This document shows positions 51,842 through 60,807 of a stretch of DNA of 64,000 nt, in pieces. The position numbers and the translations under genes were made by a program. A model generated the notes under the pieces. The model was not told the origin of the DNA. It made no database searches and saw only the letters and a program-made list of their open reading frames with translations. Every line of letters begins with the position of its first letter. Position 1 is the first letter of the stretch. Source of the stretch: Sulfurovum sp. (GTDB taxonomy: Bacteria > Campylobacterota > Campylobacteria > Campylobacterales > Sulfurovaceae). Location: contig JAGXFO010000011.1 of NCBI GenBank assembly GCA_024637255.1, positions 1 through 64,000 of the forward strand, in the 5' to 3' direction.

Positions 51842-52651
51842 TTATTCCATCCATGCTTTCGTCACTATTTTAGGTTTATCATCATAAATCTTTATTTTCT
51901 CAGCCCCCACACAGCGCCCCTCATCATCCAGTTCAAATACCACCATTTGAAGCAGGCCTTTGCATGCCTCAGGCACATCAAAATGTCCGCCGATGCCAGT
52001 AAGAAAACGCTTCACGGGAATATCTGTTGTCATGCCTATAATCCCGTCACGACAACCTGTCATGCCTACGTCAGTCACATAACAACAACCATCTACCACC
52101 TGTAAATCATCCGTACCCACATGTGTATGGGTACCCAAGATTGCACTTACCTCTTCTTTGAGCATATGCAGCAAAGCTTGCTTTTCACTACTTGCTTCTG
52201 CATGCATATCTAGAATAATATGCTTAAACCCTTGGGATTTAAGCGCTTGAACTGCTTCTACTGCCATAGTGAAAGGATTATCGACCATGGGCATAGTATA
52301 GTGTCCCATAAGATTGAGTATTACGGTTTCTTTTCCTAAAATAGTCGTTTGATATAGACCTTTACCGGGTGTTGCTTTGGGGTAGTTCATGGGGCGTAGA
52401 ATCGGGTAAACATCAAAGAGACTGAGTATCTCTTTTTTATCGAAGCTGTGGTTACCGCCTGTCATCATATCGATACCATAGCCAAGGAGTTCTATGCAAT
52501 TTTTTTCAGTCAAACCAAAGCCATGCGAAGCATTTTCATAATTGGCAATGGTAAAGTCTATAAAGTGCTCTTGCTGCAGCCTTTTAAGGTGTCGCTTAAG
52601 CATTAAACGACCCGGCTTACCTACTACATCGCCTATAAAACCTATTTTCAC
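51842..52651 (-). CDS. YmdB-type metallophosphoesterase
   Basis: A 269-residue phosphodiesterase of the TIGR00282/YmdB family. Metal-binding motifs are visible as GDVVGKPGR at 6-14, NYENASHGFGLT near 37, GGNHSFDKKE near 66, DMHAEASSEK near 147 and GTHTHVGTDD near 173. Bacillus YmdB hydrolyses cyclic nucleotides and affects biofilm; the role here is unknown. It lies 7 bp after fabH and is convergent with dnaX. Confidence 0.88.
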   Translation of the reverse strand: MKIGFIGDVVGKPGRLMLKRHLKRLQQEHFIDFTIANYENASHGFGLTEKNCIELLGYGIDMMTGGNHSFDKKEILSLFDVYPILRPMNYPKATPGKGLYQTTILGKETVILNLMGHYTMPMVDNPFTMAVEAVQALKSQGFKHIILDMHAEASSEKQALLHMLKEEVSAILGTHTHVGTDDLQVVDGCCYVTDVGMTGCRDGIIGMTTDIPVKRFLTGIGGHFDVPEACKGLLQMVVFELDDEGRCVGAEKIKIYDDKPKIVTKAWME

Positions 52652-52658
52652 AATTTAA

Positions 52659-53681
52659 TTACTTATTGATTGCTTGTCCAGCGAACGGAAGCAGGGCAGA
52701 AGCCCAAGTCAAGCCGCCACCAAAAGTATCGAGCAGCATAAGCTCACCCGTCTGTAATCTTCCAGACTCCCAAATATCATTAATGGCCATAGGGATAGAA
52801 GCTGCTGATGTATTTCCGTACTTGCCGACCGTAAGTACCACTTGCTCATCTTTCATTTTCAGCGCATCGCCTACTGCTTTAATGATGCGATAATTGGCTT
52901 GATGAGGGATAAAGTGTGGTATATCCTCTGGATTTATTTCATTTTTAGCCAATATTTCTTTTACGTCATTTGTGAGTGTTTTGACCGCTAATTTAAAGAT
53001 TTCATTTCCTTTCATTTGCACAAAATTAAGTCCTGTATCAATCACATGCTGGCTTGCAGGATGTATGGCTCCAGGTGCAGGTGTTATCAATAAATCTGCA
53101 TATGAACCATCTGCGGATGCATGCAAGTCTATAAAACCTTCTTCTTTATTGGATGTAGCAGATATGATTGCAGCACCTGCCCCATCTCCAAACAAGATAC
53201 AGGTACTTCTGTCTGTATAATCCACAATAGAAGAGAATTTTTCCGCCCCGACAATCAGTACATTTTGCTTCATGCCAGACTCTATAAAAGCCTTAGCTAT
53301 AGAAAGCAGATACACAAACCCGCTACATGCTGCGGAAATATCAAAAGCTTGGACATTTCTGATGCCTATCTTATCTGATATAATACATGCGGTTGAGGGC
53401 ATATTGAAATAATCAGGAGTGACCGTTGCACAAAGAACCAAATCTATCTTATTTTTTGCTATTCCAGAACGCTCAATAGCGAGTTCACAGGCTTTTGCAG
53501 CCATATCACTCGTATATTCATCAGCTGCTGCAATGTGGCGTTCTTTAATTCCCGTGCGTTTTAAAATCCATTCATCTGTAGTATCTACCATTTTTTCAAG
53601 ATCCGCATTAGACAAAATCTTTTCAGGTGCATATGCGCCTATAGATCTAAATGACGCATATATGGGTTTTATTGGTGACAT
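52659..53681 (-). CDS. fabH: 3-oxoacyl-ACP synthase III
   Basis: A 340-residue thiolase-fold enzyme that starts fatty acid synthesis from acetyl-CoA and malonyl-ACP. The catalytic triad is Cys in ISAACSGFVYLL (about 124), His in FIPHQANYRII (about 260) and Asn in GKYGNTSAASIP (about 290). AAGGA precedes the ATG. It follows plsX by about 107 bp with a hairpin between. Rpm-plsX-fabH is a common order. Confidence 0.96.
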   Translation of the reverse strand: MSPIKPIYASFRSIGAYAPEKILSNADLEKMVDTTDEWILKRTGIKERHIAAADEYTSDMAAKACELAIERSGIAKNKIDLVLCATVTPDYFNMPSTACIISDKIGIRNVQAFDISAACSGFVYLLSIAKAFIESGMKQNVLIVGAEKFSSIVDYTDRSTCILFGDGAGAAIISATSNKEEGFIDLHASADGSYADLLITPAPGAIHPASQHVIDTGLNFVQMKGNEIFKLAVKTLTNDVKEILAKNEINPEDIPHFIPHQANYRIIKAVGDALKMKDEQVVLTVGKYGNTSAASIPMAINDIWESGRLQTGELMLLDTFGGGLTWASALLPFAGQAINK

Positions 53682-53761
53682 TGTTGTCCTTAGCGAATAA
53701 TATAAAGTCTATGATTTTACCATAATTTTATAAGTTTAGGGAGTGGGTGAGCTTGTGGTTT

Positions 53762-53789
53762 AGTACAAAACACGTCAGTGTCTTGTACT
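53762..53789 (-). terminator. hairpin at the end of plsX, partial terminator or attenuator before fabH
   Basis: AGTACAAAACAC (53762-53773) and GTGTCTTGTACT (53778-53789) pair with one mismatch around a 4-nt loop. The stem reaches the plsX stop codon. No T-tract follows on the minus strand, so read-through to fabH is expected. Confidence 0.4.
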
Positions 53790-54778
53790 TATTTACTATT
53801 AGAAAGGAGTATTTCTATCGTTTTGTTTACATCTGACTCTGTATAGCGGATCGCCTGAAATATGGCATTTTTAATCGCTTTTGCATTGGAACTTCCGTGA
53901 GAAATAATTGCACAGCCATCAATACCAAGTAGCGGCGCACCGCCATACTCAGCATAATCTACCTGCATTTTCATATTTCCGAAGACTTTTTTTCTCATCA
54001 TCAGTGCGCCAATCTTTGCTGGTAGCGATTTACGAATATACTGTCTCATGAGTGTAAAGATAGTATCTACCACACCTTCGCTTGTTTTAAGTAAAATGTT
54101 ACCCGTAAATCCATCACAAACAACCACATTGACAGTTCCATTGAAAATGTCACGCCCCTCTACATTACCCACAAATCCATTAAGACCTTTGAGCAGTTTA
54201 AATGCCTCTTTAGTCAAGGCATTACCCTTAGAATCCTCTGATCCATTGGACAAAAGTCCAACCTTAGGAGAAGCTATACCTAAAATCGTTTGCGCATAGG
54301 CTTCACCCATTGCACCAAATTCATAAAGATTTTGCGCAGTACAGTCTGTCACTGCTCCCACATCAAGCACCAATGTTTTTGTATCAATAACACTTGGCAT
54401 TAACGTTGCAAGTGCAGGCTTCGAGATATGAGGCAAACGCCCTATACGTAAGGTGGCGAGTGTCATAGTTGCGCCGCTGTGACCAGCCGAAACTACAGCA
54501 GATGCTTCTTTGTCGCGAACAAGTTCTACCGCTTTATAAATAGATGAATCTTTCCGCTTTAATGCATTGGTTGCCTGCTCACTCATAGATATGATATCCG
54601 AAGCTTCAACAATCTCAACTTTATCTGCATAGTATGGGGGAAGGAAAGAGCGTATCTCATCACTATTTCCTACAAGAATAGGAAGAAATTTTTTTACTTC
54701 AAGTGCCTGAACCACACCTTCTATAATGGGCTCAGGACCGTAGTCCCCGCCCATTACGTCAATCGCAATCCTGATCAT
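53789..54778 (-). CDS. plsX: phosphate acyltransferase PlsX
   Basis: A 329-residue enzyme that makes acyl-phosphate from acyl-ACP for PlsY. Signature stretches include IAIDVMGGDYGPEPIIEGV at the N-terminus, VVSAGHSGATMTLA, LLSNGSEDSKGN and VCDGFTGNILLKTSEG. It lies 5 bp after rpmF and upstream of fabH. Confidence 0.96.
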   Translation of the reverse strand: MIRIAIDVMGGDYGPEPIIEGVVQALEVKKFLPILVGNSDEIRSFLPPYYADKVEIVEASDIISMSEQATNALKRKDSSIYKAVELVRDKEASAVVSAGHSGATMTLATLRIGRLPHISKPALATLMPSVIDTKTLVLDVGAVTDCTAQNLYEFGAMGEAYAQTILGIASPKVGLLSNGSEDSKGNALTKEAFKLLKGLNGFVGNVEGRDIFNGTVNVVVCDGFTGNILLKTSEGVVDTIFTLMRQYIRKSLPAKIGALMMRKKVFGNMKMQVDYAEYGGAPLLGIDGCAIISHGSSNAKAIKNAIFQAIRYTESDVNKTIEILLSNSK

Positions 54779-54783
54779 TAAGA

Positions 54784-54945
54784 TTACGCTTTAGTTGTTT
54801 TGTACTCACCAGTAGTCATATTCATGTGGTGAGGCATTCTCCATGTTCCGTCTGCATCTTTAACAGGCATTGGAAGTGTCAATTTATAATGCGTTCTTCT
54901 TTTCGCTGCTCTTGTGTGACTCACACGTCTTTTAGGTACTGCCAT
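54784..54945 (-). CDS. rpmF: 50S ribosomal protein L32
   Basis: A 53-residue basic ribosomal protein beginning MAVPKRRVSHTRAAKRRTHY, as all L32 proteins do, then LPMPVKDADGTWRMPHHMN. It has no CxxC pair, so it is the zinc-free form. ATG at 54945, stop TAA at 54784-54786. It sits between the yceD-like gene and plsX, a widely conserved order. Confidence 0.95.
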   Translation of the reverse strand: MAVPKRRVSHTRAAKRRTHYKLTLPMPVKDADGTWRMPHHMNMTTGEYKTTKA

Positions 54946-54970
54946 TTTTTGTCCTTTATTACAATTTTAT

Positions 54971-55345
54971 TTAATATTCTACTTCAAAATCTTCATCATT
55001 ATTATCACAATTGTCACAATAATTATAAGTACTTTTAAATGTATTTATTTCGCTCTCTAGTATGTATAACATATCTATTTTGCCATCTAAAAACTCAATT
55101 ATATCCAAATCATCTTTATCTTCGGATACTATATCACTTAACTTAAGCAGCAGTCTATTGTCTACCTCATAGTGATAGGTCTCACCACACCTATCACATG
55201 ACAATTCAATACTGCCACTCATTTGTGCGTTCAAACTTACCCGATGATAACCACTCTTTCTTAACGTCCCCACCAAAGATACGCCTTCTGAAGTGAGTTC
55301 AACAGGTATTGCAGTGGAAACTATTTTATCAAAAACTATATTCAT
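54971..55345 (-). CDS. YceD/DUF177-like protein
   Basis: A 124-residue protein. The start is set at ATG 55345 (MNIVFDKIVS); the 53 upstream codons of the longer frame overlap ndk and are not protein-like. The middle contains SGSIELSCDRCGETYHYEVDN, the DUF177 signature with a CxxC pair, and a second pair in NYCDNCDN near the end. DUF177 genes usually precede rpmF, as here, and are linked to rRNA accumulation. Confidence 0.8.
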   Translation of the reverse strand: MNIVFDKIVSTAIPVELTSEGVSLVGTLRKSGYHRVSLNAQMSGSIELSCDRCGETYHYEVDNRLLLKLSDIVSEDKDDLDIIEFLDGKIDMLYILESEINTFKSTYNYCDNCDNNDEDFEVEY

Positions 55346-55355
55346 AGTTTTTGTC

Positions 55356-55769
55356 TTAGTAGATCTCTCTTTGTGCAAAAAAGAAGTTAATTTCATTTGT
55401 TGCATTTTCAACAGAATCACTTCCGTGTACAGCATTCGCATCGATACTGTCAGCGAAGTCTGCTCTAATCGTTCCCGCTTCTGCTTCTGCAGGATTAGTA
55501 GCACCCATAAGATCTCTGTTTACTGCCATTGCATTCTCACCCTCAAGTACTGCTACAACAACAGGTCCAGAGATCATGAAATCTACAAGGTCTTTAAAGA
55601 AAGGTCTCTCAGAGTGGATAGCATAAAAAGCTTCAGCATCTACACGTGAAAGTCTAGTCTTTTTAGTTGCTGCAATTCTAAGGTTTGCGGCTTCAAATCT
55701 TGCAAGAATCTGCCCTACTACATTTTTAGCTACTGCATCTGGTTTGATGATTGATAATGTTTGTTCCAT
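55356..55769 (-). CDS. ndk: nucleoside diphosphate kinase
   Basis: A 137-residue enzyme that balances NTP and dNTP pools. The start is at ATG 55769 (MEQTLSIIKPDAVAKN). The catalytic His lies in NAVHGSDSVENATNEI (near 116), the family pattern NxxHGSDS. The upstream 11-codon extension has no family match. The end is 10 bp before the yceD-like start, so they probably share a transcript. Confidence 0.96.
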   Translation of the reverse strand: MEQTLSIIKPDAVAKNVVGQILARFEAANLRIAATKKTRLSRVDAEAFYAIHSERPFFKDLVDFMISGPVVVAVLEGENAMAVNRDLMGATNPAEAEAGTIRADFADSIDANAVHGSDSVENATNEINFFFAQREIY

Positions 55770-55891
55770 CTTATATATTCCTAAGGGATAATTTACTTCC
55801 AAATTAAATTTCGTGGAGAGTATTCGGACGAAATATTATCTAAAAATATATTAGAATAAGTTTAAGTTTAAGGGATTTACTGCAATTAACA

Positions 55892-55913
55892 GAGACTGCC
55901 GAGAGGCAGCCTC
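55892..55913. terminator. putative terminator between the ferredoxin gene and ndk
   Basis: GAGACTGCC (55892-55900), loop GAGA, GGCAGCCTC (55905-55913) form a 9-bp stem with one G-T pair, about 18 bp after the ferredoxin stop on the minus strand. No T-tract is seen. Confidence 0.5.
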
Positions 55914-55930
55914 TTCATAGTAGCAGAAGA

Positions 55931-56293
55931 CTAGTCTTCTACTACTGGTTTTCTAGCTTTTCTATCTTCAATTGAAATATCAGCTCTTGTAGGCATGACA
56001 AGATCAGGATTTAACATAACATAAGATTGTTCATCTATGTAATTATCTCCATTAAAGTGATCTTTATGCTCCTCTGTAAACGGCATATCCCAAGTAATAC
56101 AACCCTCGGTTGGACATGCTTCAGCACATGCTGGAGAATCAAAGTGATCTACACACTCAACACATTTGTCAGGATATACGTAGTGGTACTCCTCACCTGT
56201 TGGATTATCATCCTCATCTACGATTGCTTCTACTGGACATTCGTCAATACAAGCTGCACAGTTGATACAGGTATCATTAATAATTACTGCCAT
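55931..56293 (-). CDS. 2[4Fe-4S] ferredoxin with C-terminal extension
   Basis: A 120-residue electron carrier. The first cluster is CINCAACIDECP (9-20), the second CVECVDHFDSPACAEACP, with the long inner spacing of YfhL-type ferredoxins. An acidic C-terminal tail of about 45 residues (ending RKARKPVVED) distinguishes it from the 83-residue relative at 23064. AAGGA lies upstream. It stands alone, between metK and ndk. The partner enzyme (for example a 2-oxoacid oxidoreductase) is not in the window. Confidence 0.92.
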   Translation of the reverse strand: MAVIINDTCINCAACIDECPVEAIVDEDDNPTGEEYHYVYPDKCVECVDHFDSPACAEACPTEGCITWDMPFTEEHKDHFNGDNYIDEQSYVMLNPDLVMPTRADISIEDRKARKPVVED

Positions 56294-56402
56294 TTTTAAT
56301 TCCTTTATATTTAGATTTCAAACTATAGCCAAAGATTTTTAAAAAAAACTTTAAAAGCTATAAAAACTGTATGTAAAAAAAAGGATTCCTCTTTTTACAC
56401 TA

Positions 56403-57560
56403 TTAAAGCCCTAAATAGCTTTGAATCTCTGCTATTCTAGGTGTTTTTTCCCAAGTAAAATCCTCATCCTCACGGCCAAAATGACCATAAGCAGCTGTTT
56501 TTCTATAGATTGGTCTAAGCAAATCCAACTCTTTGATGATTCCCTTAGGTGTCAAATCAAATAATGCATTCACGCATTCTGAAATTTTCTTTGCATCTAC
56601 AGTAGCAGTTCCATGCGTATCTACATAGATTGAAACAGGTTTTGCCACACCGATGGCGTAAGCTATTTGTAATGTTACTTTTTCACATACACCCGCAGCA
56701 ACCAAATTTTTAGCTACATATCTTGCTGCATAAGCTGCTGAACGATCTACTTTTGTAGGATCTTTACCAGAAAAAGCCCCTCCACCATGCGGGCAAGAGC
56801 CGCCATAGGTATCAACAATAATCTTTCTTCCCGTAAGTCCCGCATCTCCCTGTGGGCCGCCGATAACAAAACGTCCTGTAGGATTGATATGATAAATAAT
56901 ATCATCAGACATCAATTCTGCCGGAATTACCGCTTTAATGACTTCTTCTAACACTGCTTTTTGCACTTGCTCCAATGAAACATTGTCATGATGCTGTGTT
57001 GAGACAACTATGGTATCTATAGCAACCGGTTTTCCGTCTACATATTTCACAGAAACCTGAGCTTTACCATCTGGACGCAAAAATGGGACAGTGCCATTTT
57101 TGCGTACTTCTGCCAACTTACTTGTAAGTTTATGGGCCAAAGAGATAGGCAAAGGCATAAGCTCTGGTGTTTCACTACATGCATAGCCAAACATAAGTCC
57201 CTGATCTCCTGCACCAATCTCGCCCGAAGCCTGATCGACACCCTGATTGATATCCGGGCTTTGTTCACCTATACCGTTAAGCACTCCTGCAGACCTGTAA
57301 TCAAAGCCAAATTGCGCATCAGTATATCCAATATCGCGAATGACCCCCCTGGCAATCTCTTGCATCGGGGCATATGCTGTTGTTTTTAGTTCTCCTGCAA
57401 TAACACAAAAACCATTGCTCACTAACGTCTCACATGCCACTCTGGCCTGTGGATCTCTTTGGATGATATAGTCGAGTATAGCATCTGAGATCTGATCAGC
57501 CATTTTATCTGGATGACCCTCGGTTACCGATTCACTTGTAAAAATGTATTCGTTAGCCAT
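56403..57560 (-). CDS. metK: S-adenosylmethionine synthase
   Basis: A 385-residue enzyme that makes SAM from methionine and ATP. The N-terminus has TSESVTEGHPDKMADQISDA, then GIGEQSPDINQGV near 95, and GGGAFSGKDPTKVDRSAAYAARY in the C-terminal half; all are strict family motifs. A 66-nt imperfect hairpin lies in the upstream gap. Confidence 0.97.
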   Translation of the reverse strand: MANEYIFTSESVTEGHPDKMADQISDAILDYIIQRDPQARVACETLVSNGFCVIAGELKTTAYAPMQEIARGVIRDIGYTDAQFGFDYRSAGVLNGIGEQSPDINQGVDQASGEIGAGDQGLMFGYACSETPELMPLPISLAHKLTSKLAEVRKNGTVPFLRPDGKAQVSVKYVDGKPVAIDTIVVSTQHHDNVSLEQVQKAVLEEVIKAVIPAELMSDDIIYHINPTGRFVIGGPQGDAGLTGRKIIVDTYGGSCPHGGGAFSGKDPTKVDRSAAYAARYVAKNLVAAGVCEKVTLQIAYAIGVAKPVSIYVDTHGTATVDAKKISECVNALFDLTPKGIIKELDLLRPIYRKTAAYGHFGREDEDFTWEKTPRIAEIQSYLGL

Positions 57561-57580
57561 TTTTATTCCTTAAATATTTT

Positions 57581-57646
57581 TGTTCACTGTCACTGAACTT
57601 AAACAAATATCTCTGTAGATGCTTGTTTGAGTTCAGTACTGTAACA
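57581..57646 (-). repeat. 66-nt imperfect hairpin between dxs and metK
   Basis: The arms 57581-57606 and 57623-57646 pair over about 22 of 24-26 bases (blocks TTGTTT, AGTTCAGT, then CTGT and AACA), with a 16-nt loop. On the minus strand it follows the dxs stop and precedes metK, with AAAAATATTT after it. It may be a dxs terminator or part of the metK leader. It does not match a SAM riboswitch by eye. Confidence 0.5.
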
Positions 57647-57663
57647 TAGGCTTTTAGTCTGCA

Positions 57664-59466
57664 CTACAGTATCCTTTTTGCCAATTGTTCAGGCAAAATC
57701 CCCAAAGACTCTTCAACCAATTTTGTATTCCCATGCGTAATAAAAGCATCGCTATACTCAAAAGTGGTCATTTGTATATCTTGTATCTTATTTTGACTTA
57801 AAAATTCCAAAAGTGCTGAACCTACTCCTCCAAGCGCTGCAGAGTCTGAAAAAACGAACCATTTTTTGTATTTTGCACTTAGACTAACAAGCATTTTAGT
57901 ATCCAATGGCTTCACGAAACGCAAATCCAAGATCCCTACTTTTACATCCAGTAACGCTGCGGTTTGCTCTGCGCGCCCCACTCCGTTGCCATACCCTATG
58001 AAAAGTATATCCTCGCCTTCTTCCAAAAGTACCGACTTGCCAAGTTCATACTCTGGACTCTCCCTGTCTTGGGCCAAAAATGCCCCTCTGGGGTACCTAA
58101 AAGCACAAGGATGATTATACTCTTTAGCAAACATCATACAAAGCTTCATCGTTGTTTCATTATAGGGTGCAAGCAATGTCATATTGGGTATACACCTCAA
58201 GTAAGAGATATCAAAAGCACCCTGATGCGTCTCTCCATCTTCTCCCACAATACCTGCTCTGTCCAAAGCAAAGGCCACTCCAAGATCCATCAGTGCTATG
58301 TCATGAATCACCTGATCAAAACCACGCTGCAAAAATGTAGAGTAAATCGTACAAAATGGCTTAAACCCCTCTTTGGCCAAAGGACCCATAGAAGTCACTG
58401 CATGTTGCTCAGCGATGGCAACATCCCAAAAACGTTTTGGGTACTTGTCCATGGCAGCACTCATTCCTGTGCCGCTTGGCATTGCAGCAGTCACGCCTAC
58501 TACTTTCTCATCTGCATCCGCAAGCTCAACCAAGGTATCTGAAAAAATAGCTGTAGCTACTTTGGCACCATTTTTTTTGGGTGCTATGCCTGTTTTAAGA
58601 TCAAAAGCACTTACGCCATGCCAATGCTCTTTGGTTCCCTCGGCAATCTCATAGCCTTTACCTTTGGTGGTTTGTGCATGAATAATTACCGGTTTACCTA
58701 AAGCTTTAGCGACTTCCATGGTCTCTATCAAAGACTTAATGTCATGTCCATCTACGGGCCCAATGTATTCTATGCCCAACTCTTCAAACAGTATGCCCGG
58801 CGTAATAAGCTTAAAAGACTCTTCAAATCTTTTTGCCATATAGCTTGCACTTTCTGGCAGATGATCAAGTACCTTTTCCACTTTACTCTTGAATTTCTGA
58901 TAAAATGAACCTGCCATAGTTTGGGAGAGGAGTTTGGAAATAGCCCCTATAGGCTTTGCAATACTCATTTCATTGTCGTTGAGTATAATGACCACAGGGT
59001 ACTTTCTGTCGCCCAATTCATTCAACGCCTCATAGGCCATTCCCGCACTCATGCTCCCGTCGCCGATAAATGCAACAGGAATACGTTTTTCGCCCTTCAG
59101 CGCAATCGCCTTGGCTGCTCCCACGGCTAAAGAGATAGAAGTAGAACTGTGTCCTGCTACATAATAGTCATATTTTGACTCTTTGGGTTTTGTATATCCG
59201 CAGATACCGCCAAACTGACGCAGGGTATCAAACGTATCCCATCTGTCTGTTAGAAGTTTATGTGCATAGGCCTGATGACTCACATCAAAAATAAAAGGAT
59301 CTTGTTCTACATCAAAGACTCTATGCATCGCTATGATAAGATCTGTCGCGCCCATAGTAGAACTGAGATGTCCACCATTTTTACTCACCGTATCCAATAT
59401 CTTTTGCCTGATTTCTTCTGCTAAAGTATCGAGTTCTTCTATGGAGTATGCTTTTATATCTGTCAT
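57664..59466 (-). CDS. dxs: 1-deoxy-D-xylulose-5-phosphate synthase
   Basis: A 600-residue thiamine-diphosphate enzyme, the first step of the MEP isoprenoid route. ThDP-binding VAFIGDGSMSAGMAYEALN (near 132) with NDNEMSI, the central catalytic ALDRAGIVGEDGETHQGAFD and HLSSTMGATDL near the start are all present. The gene starts 3 bp after the small unknown gene at 59470, so it is in one operon with hisC and possibly pheA. Confidence 0.96.
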   Translation of the reverse strand: MTDIKAYSIEELDTLAEEIRQKILDTVSKNGGHLSSTMGATDLIIAMHRVFDVEQDPFIFDVSHQAYAHKLLTDRWDTFDTLRQFGGICGYTKPKESKYDYYVAGHSSTSISLAVGAAKAIALKGEKRIPVAFIGDGSMSAGMAYEALNELGDRKYPVVIILNDNEMSIAKPIGAISKLLSQTMAGSFYQKFKSKVEKVLDHLPESASYMAKRFEESFKLITPGILFEELGIEYIGPVDGHDIKSLIETMEVAKALGKPVIIHAQTTKGKGYEIAEGTKEHWHGVSAFDLKTGIAPKKNGAKVATAIFSDTLVELADADEKVVGVTAAMPSGTGMSAAMDKYPKRFWDVAIAEQHAVTSMGPLAKEGFKPFCTIYSTFLQRGFDQVIHDIALMDLGVAFALDRAGIVGEDGETHQGAFDISYLRCIPNMTLLAPYNETTMKLCMMFAKEYNHPCAFRYPRGAFLAQDRESPEYELGKSVLLEEGEDILFIGYGNGVGRAEQTAALLDVKVGILDLRFVKPLDTKMLVSLSAKYKKWFVFSDSAALGGVGSALLEFLSQNKIQDIQMTTFEYSDAFITHGNTKLVEESLGILPEQLAKRIL

Positions 59467-59469
59467 CTT

Positions 59470-59682
59470 CTATTCCCCTGTCAAATAGGCACTTAAAAGT
59501 TTTTTTGCAAAAACGATCTGTGCATCATCATATACCAATCCTAATTTTTGTGCTAATTTTTTTAATTCTTTTTTTGTTACGTTTTTCATAGTATCATTAG
59601 GAGCTTTATCTTGGATAAAATCATCCAAGATAAAAGTTTTCACTTCCACTTCATGCGATTTTACTACCTTGACTTTTTTCAA
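59470..59682 (-). CDS. small hypothetical protein between hisC and dxs
   Basis: A 70-residue protein, not recognised. It has a lysine-rich N-terminal strand-like part (VKVVKSHEVEVKTFILDDF) and a helical C-terminal half (TKKELKKLAQKLGLVYDDAQIVFAKKLLSAYL). The start overlaps hisC by 4 bp and it is followed by dxs after 3 bp, a tight arrangement that argues for a real gene. Confidence 0.65.
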   Translation of the reverse strand: MKKVKVVKSHEVEVKTFILDDFIQDKAPNDTMKNVTKKELKKLAQKLGLVYDDAQIVFAKKLLSAYLTGE

Positions 59683-60773
59683 GCTGTCACTTCTAAAAAC
59701 TGCTTAAAGAATATATCATTCTGCCTGGATGTTCCTATGGTAATACGTATGGCATTCATTTCATAAGAAGCAAGATTTCGGATGATAACCCCACGCTTCA
59801 GGAGCGCATCTGCAATTTTTGTAGCATTCATGCTCTCATCAAACACGTAGGTAATAAAGTTCGTATAACTCTCAATGTACTTAAATCCCTGCGCATCAGC
59901 AAACGCTTCATAACGTTTTATCTGCTCCTGATGCAACGCAATAGACTCTGCCACAAAAGCATCGTCCTTACACGCTTCTATGGCCGCAGCCAAAGAGAGT
60001 GTAGAAATGTTAAATGGCGGACGCATTTTGTAAAGTTCGTGAATAAGTTCCGGCTGGGCAATGCCATAACCGACACGCATACCGCCCAAGCCATAGGCTT
60101 TTGAAAAAGTACCCAGATAAATAACATTTTCAAATCCAAGTAATTCCTTTGGCGTAATGGCATATTTTTCATCTTTAGCCGCAGCATATTCCATATAAGC
60201 GCCATCAACAACAACCAGTGTTTCTTTATCTACGGCATTAATGATGGCCAGAACATCTTCGTTGCTTGTGCCATCTCCTGTTGGATTGTTTGGTGTACAC
60301 AAGTAAATAATACGTGGTTTATGCATACGATATGCTTCCATCAGTTCATCATACTTATGTTCATAACTTGCAGTACGAATGATTTTTGCACCCATCTGCC
60401 TTGCATAGATCTCATACATAGCAAATGTCACTGCGGTCATAAGTACCGAAGTATCTTCATTGAGCACTGCGCGTGAAATAAACTCCAATACCTGGTCTGA
60501 CCCGGCTCCGATGATAACATTATCCTCTTTTACCGCATACTTTGAAGCAAGTGCGGCCTTAAGCTCAAACATACTGTCATCAGGATAAAGATGTGCTTTG
60601 TTTGCATTGGCGACTATTGCTTTTACCACTGCCGGGCTTGTCCCTATGGGATTTTCATTGGAAGCTAGTTTCACTACATCTTGAGGTGCAATGCCAAACT
60701 CACGCACTACCAGCTCAATAGGCTTTCCCGCTTCATAGATTTTAATATTTTCCAACACTTTGTTAAATCTCAT
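59679..60773 (-). CDS. hisC: histidinol-phosphate aminotransferase
   Basis: A 364-residue PLP enzyme of fold type I. The PLP lysine lies in YLGTFSKAYGLGGMRVGYG (near 220), NPTGDGTSNE in CTPNNPTGD and SNENPIGTSP near the N-terminus fit the HisC family. In organisms with few aminotransferases HisC may also make phenylalanine and tyrosine; its place after pheA (34 bp) fits that, as inference. Confidence 0.93.
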   Translation of the reverse strand: MRFNKVLENIKIYEAGKPIELVVREFGIAPQDVVKLASNENPIGTSPAVVKAIVANANKAHLYPDDSMFELKAALASKYAVKEDNVIIGAGSDQVLEFISRAVLNEDTSVLMTAVTFAMYEIYARQMGAKIIRTASYEHKYDELMEAYRMHKPRIIYLCTPNNPTGDGTSNEDVLAIINAVDKETLVVVDGAYMEYAAAKDEKYAITPKELLGFENVIYLGTFSKAYGLGGMRVGYGIAQPELIHELYKMRPPFNISTLSLAAAIEACKDDAFVAESIALHQEQIKRYEAFADAQGFKYIESYTNFITYVFDESMNATKIADALLKRGVIIRNLASYEMNAIRITIGTSRQNDIFFKQFLEVTA

Positions 60774-60807
60774 TATAATTTTTCTCCATTGCTACTTACT
60801 GTTTAGT

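Noticed and set aside
57561..57663. SAM riboswitch before metK
   Set aside because: No match to SAM-I, SAM-II or SAM/SAH cores by eye; only a simple long hairpin is seen.
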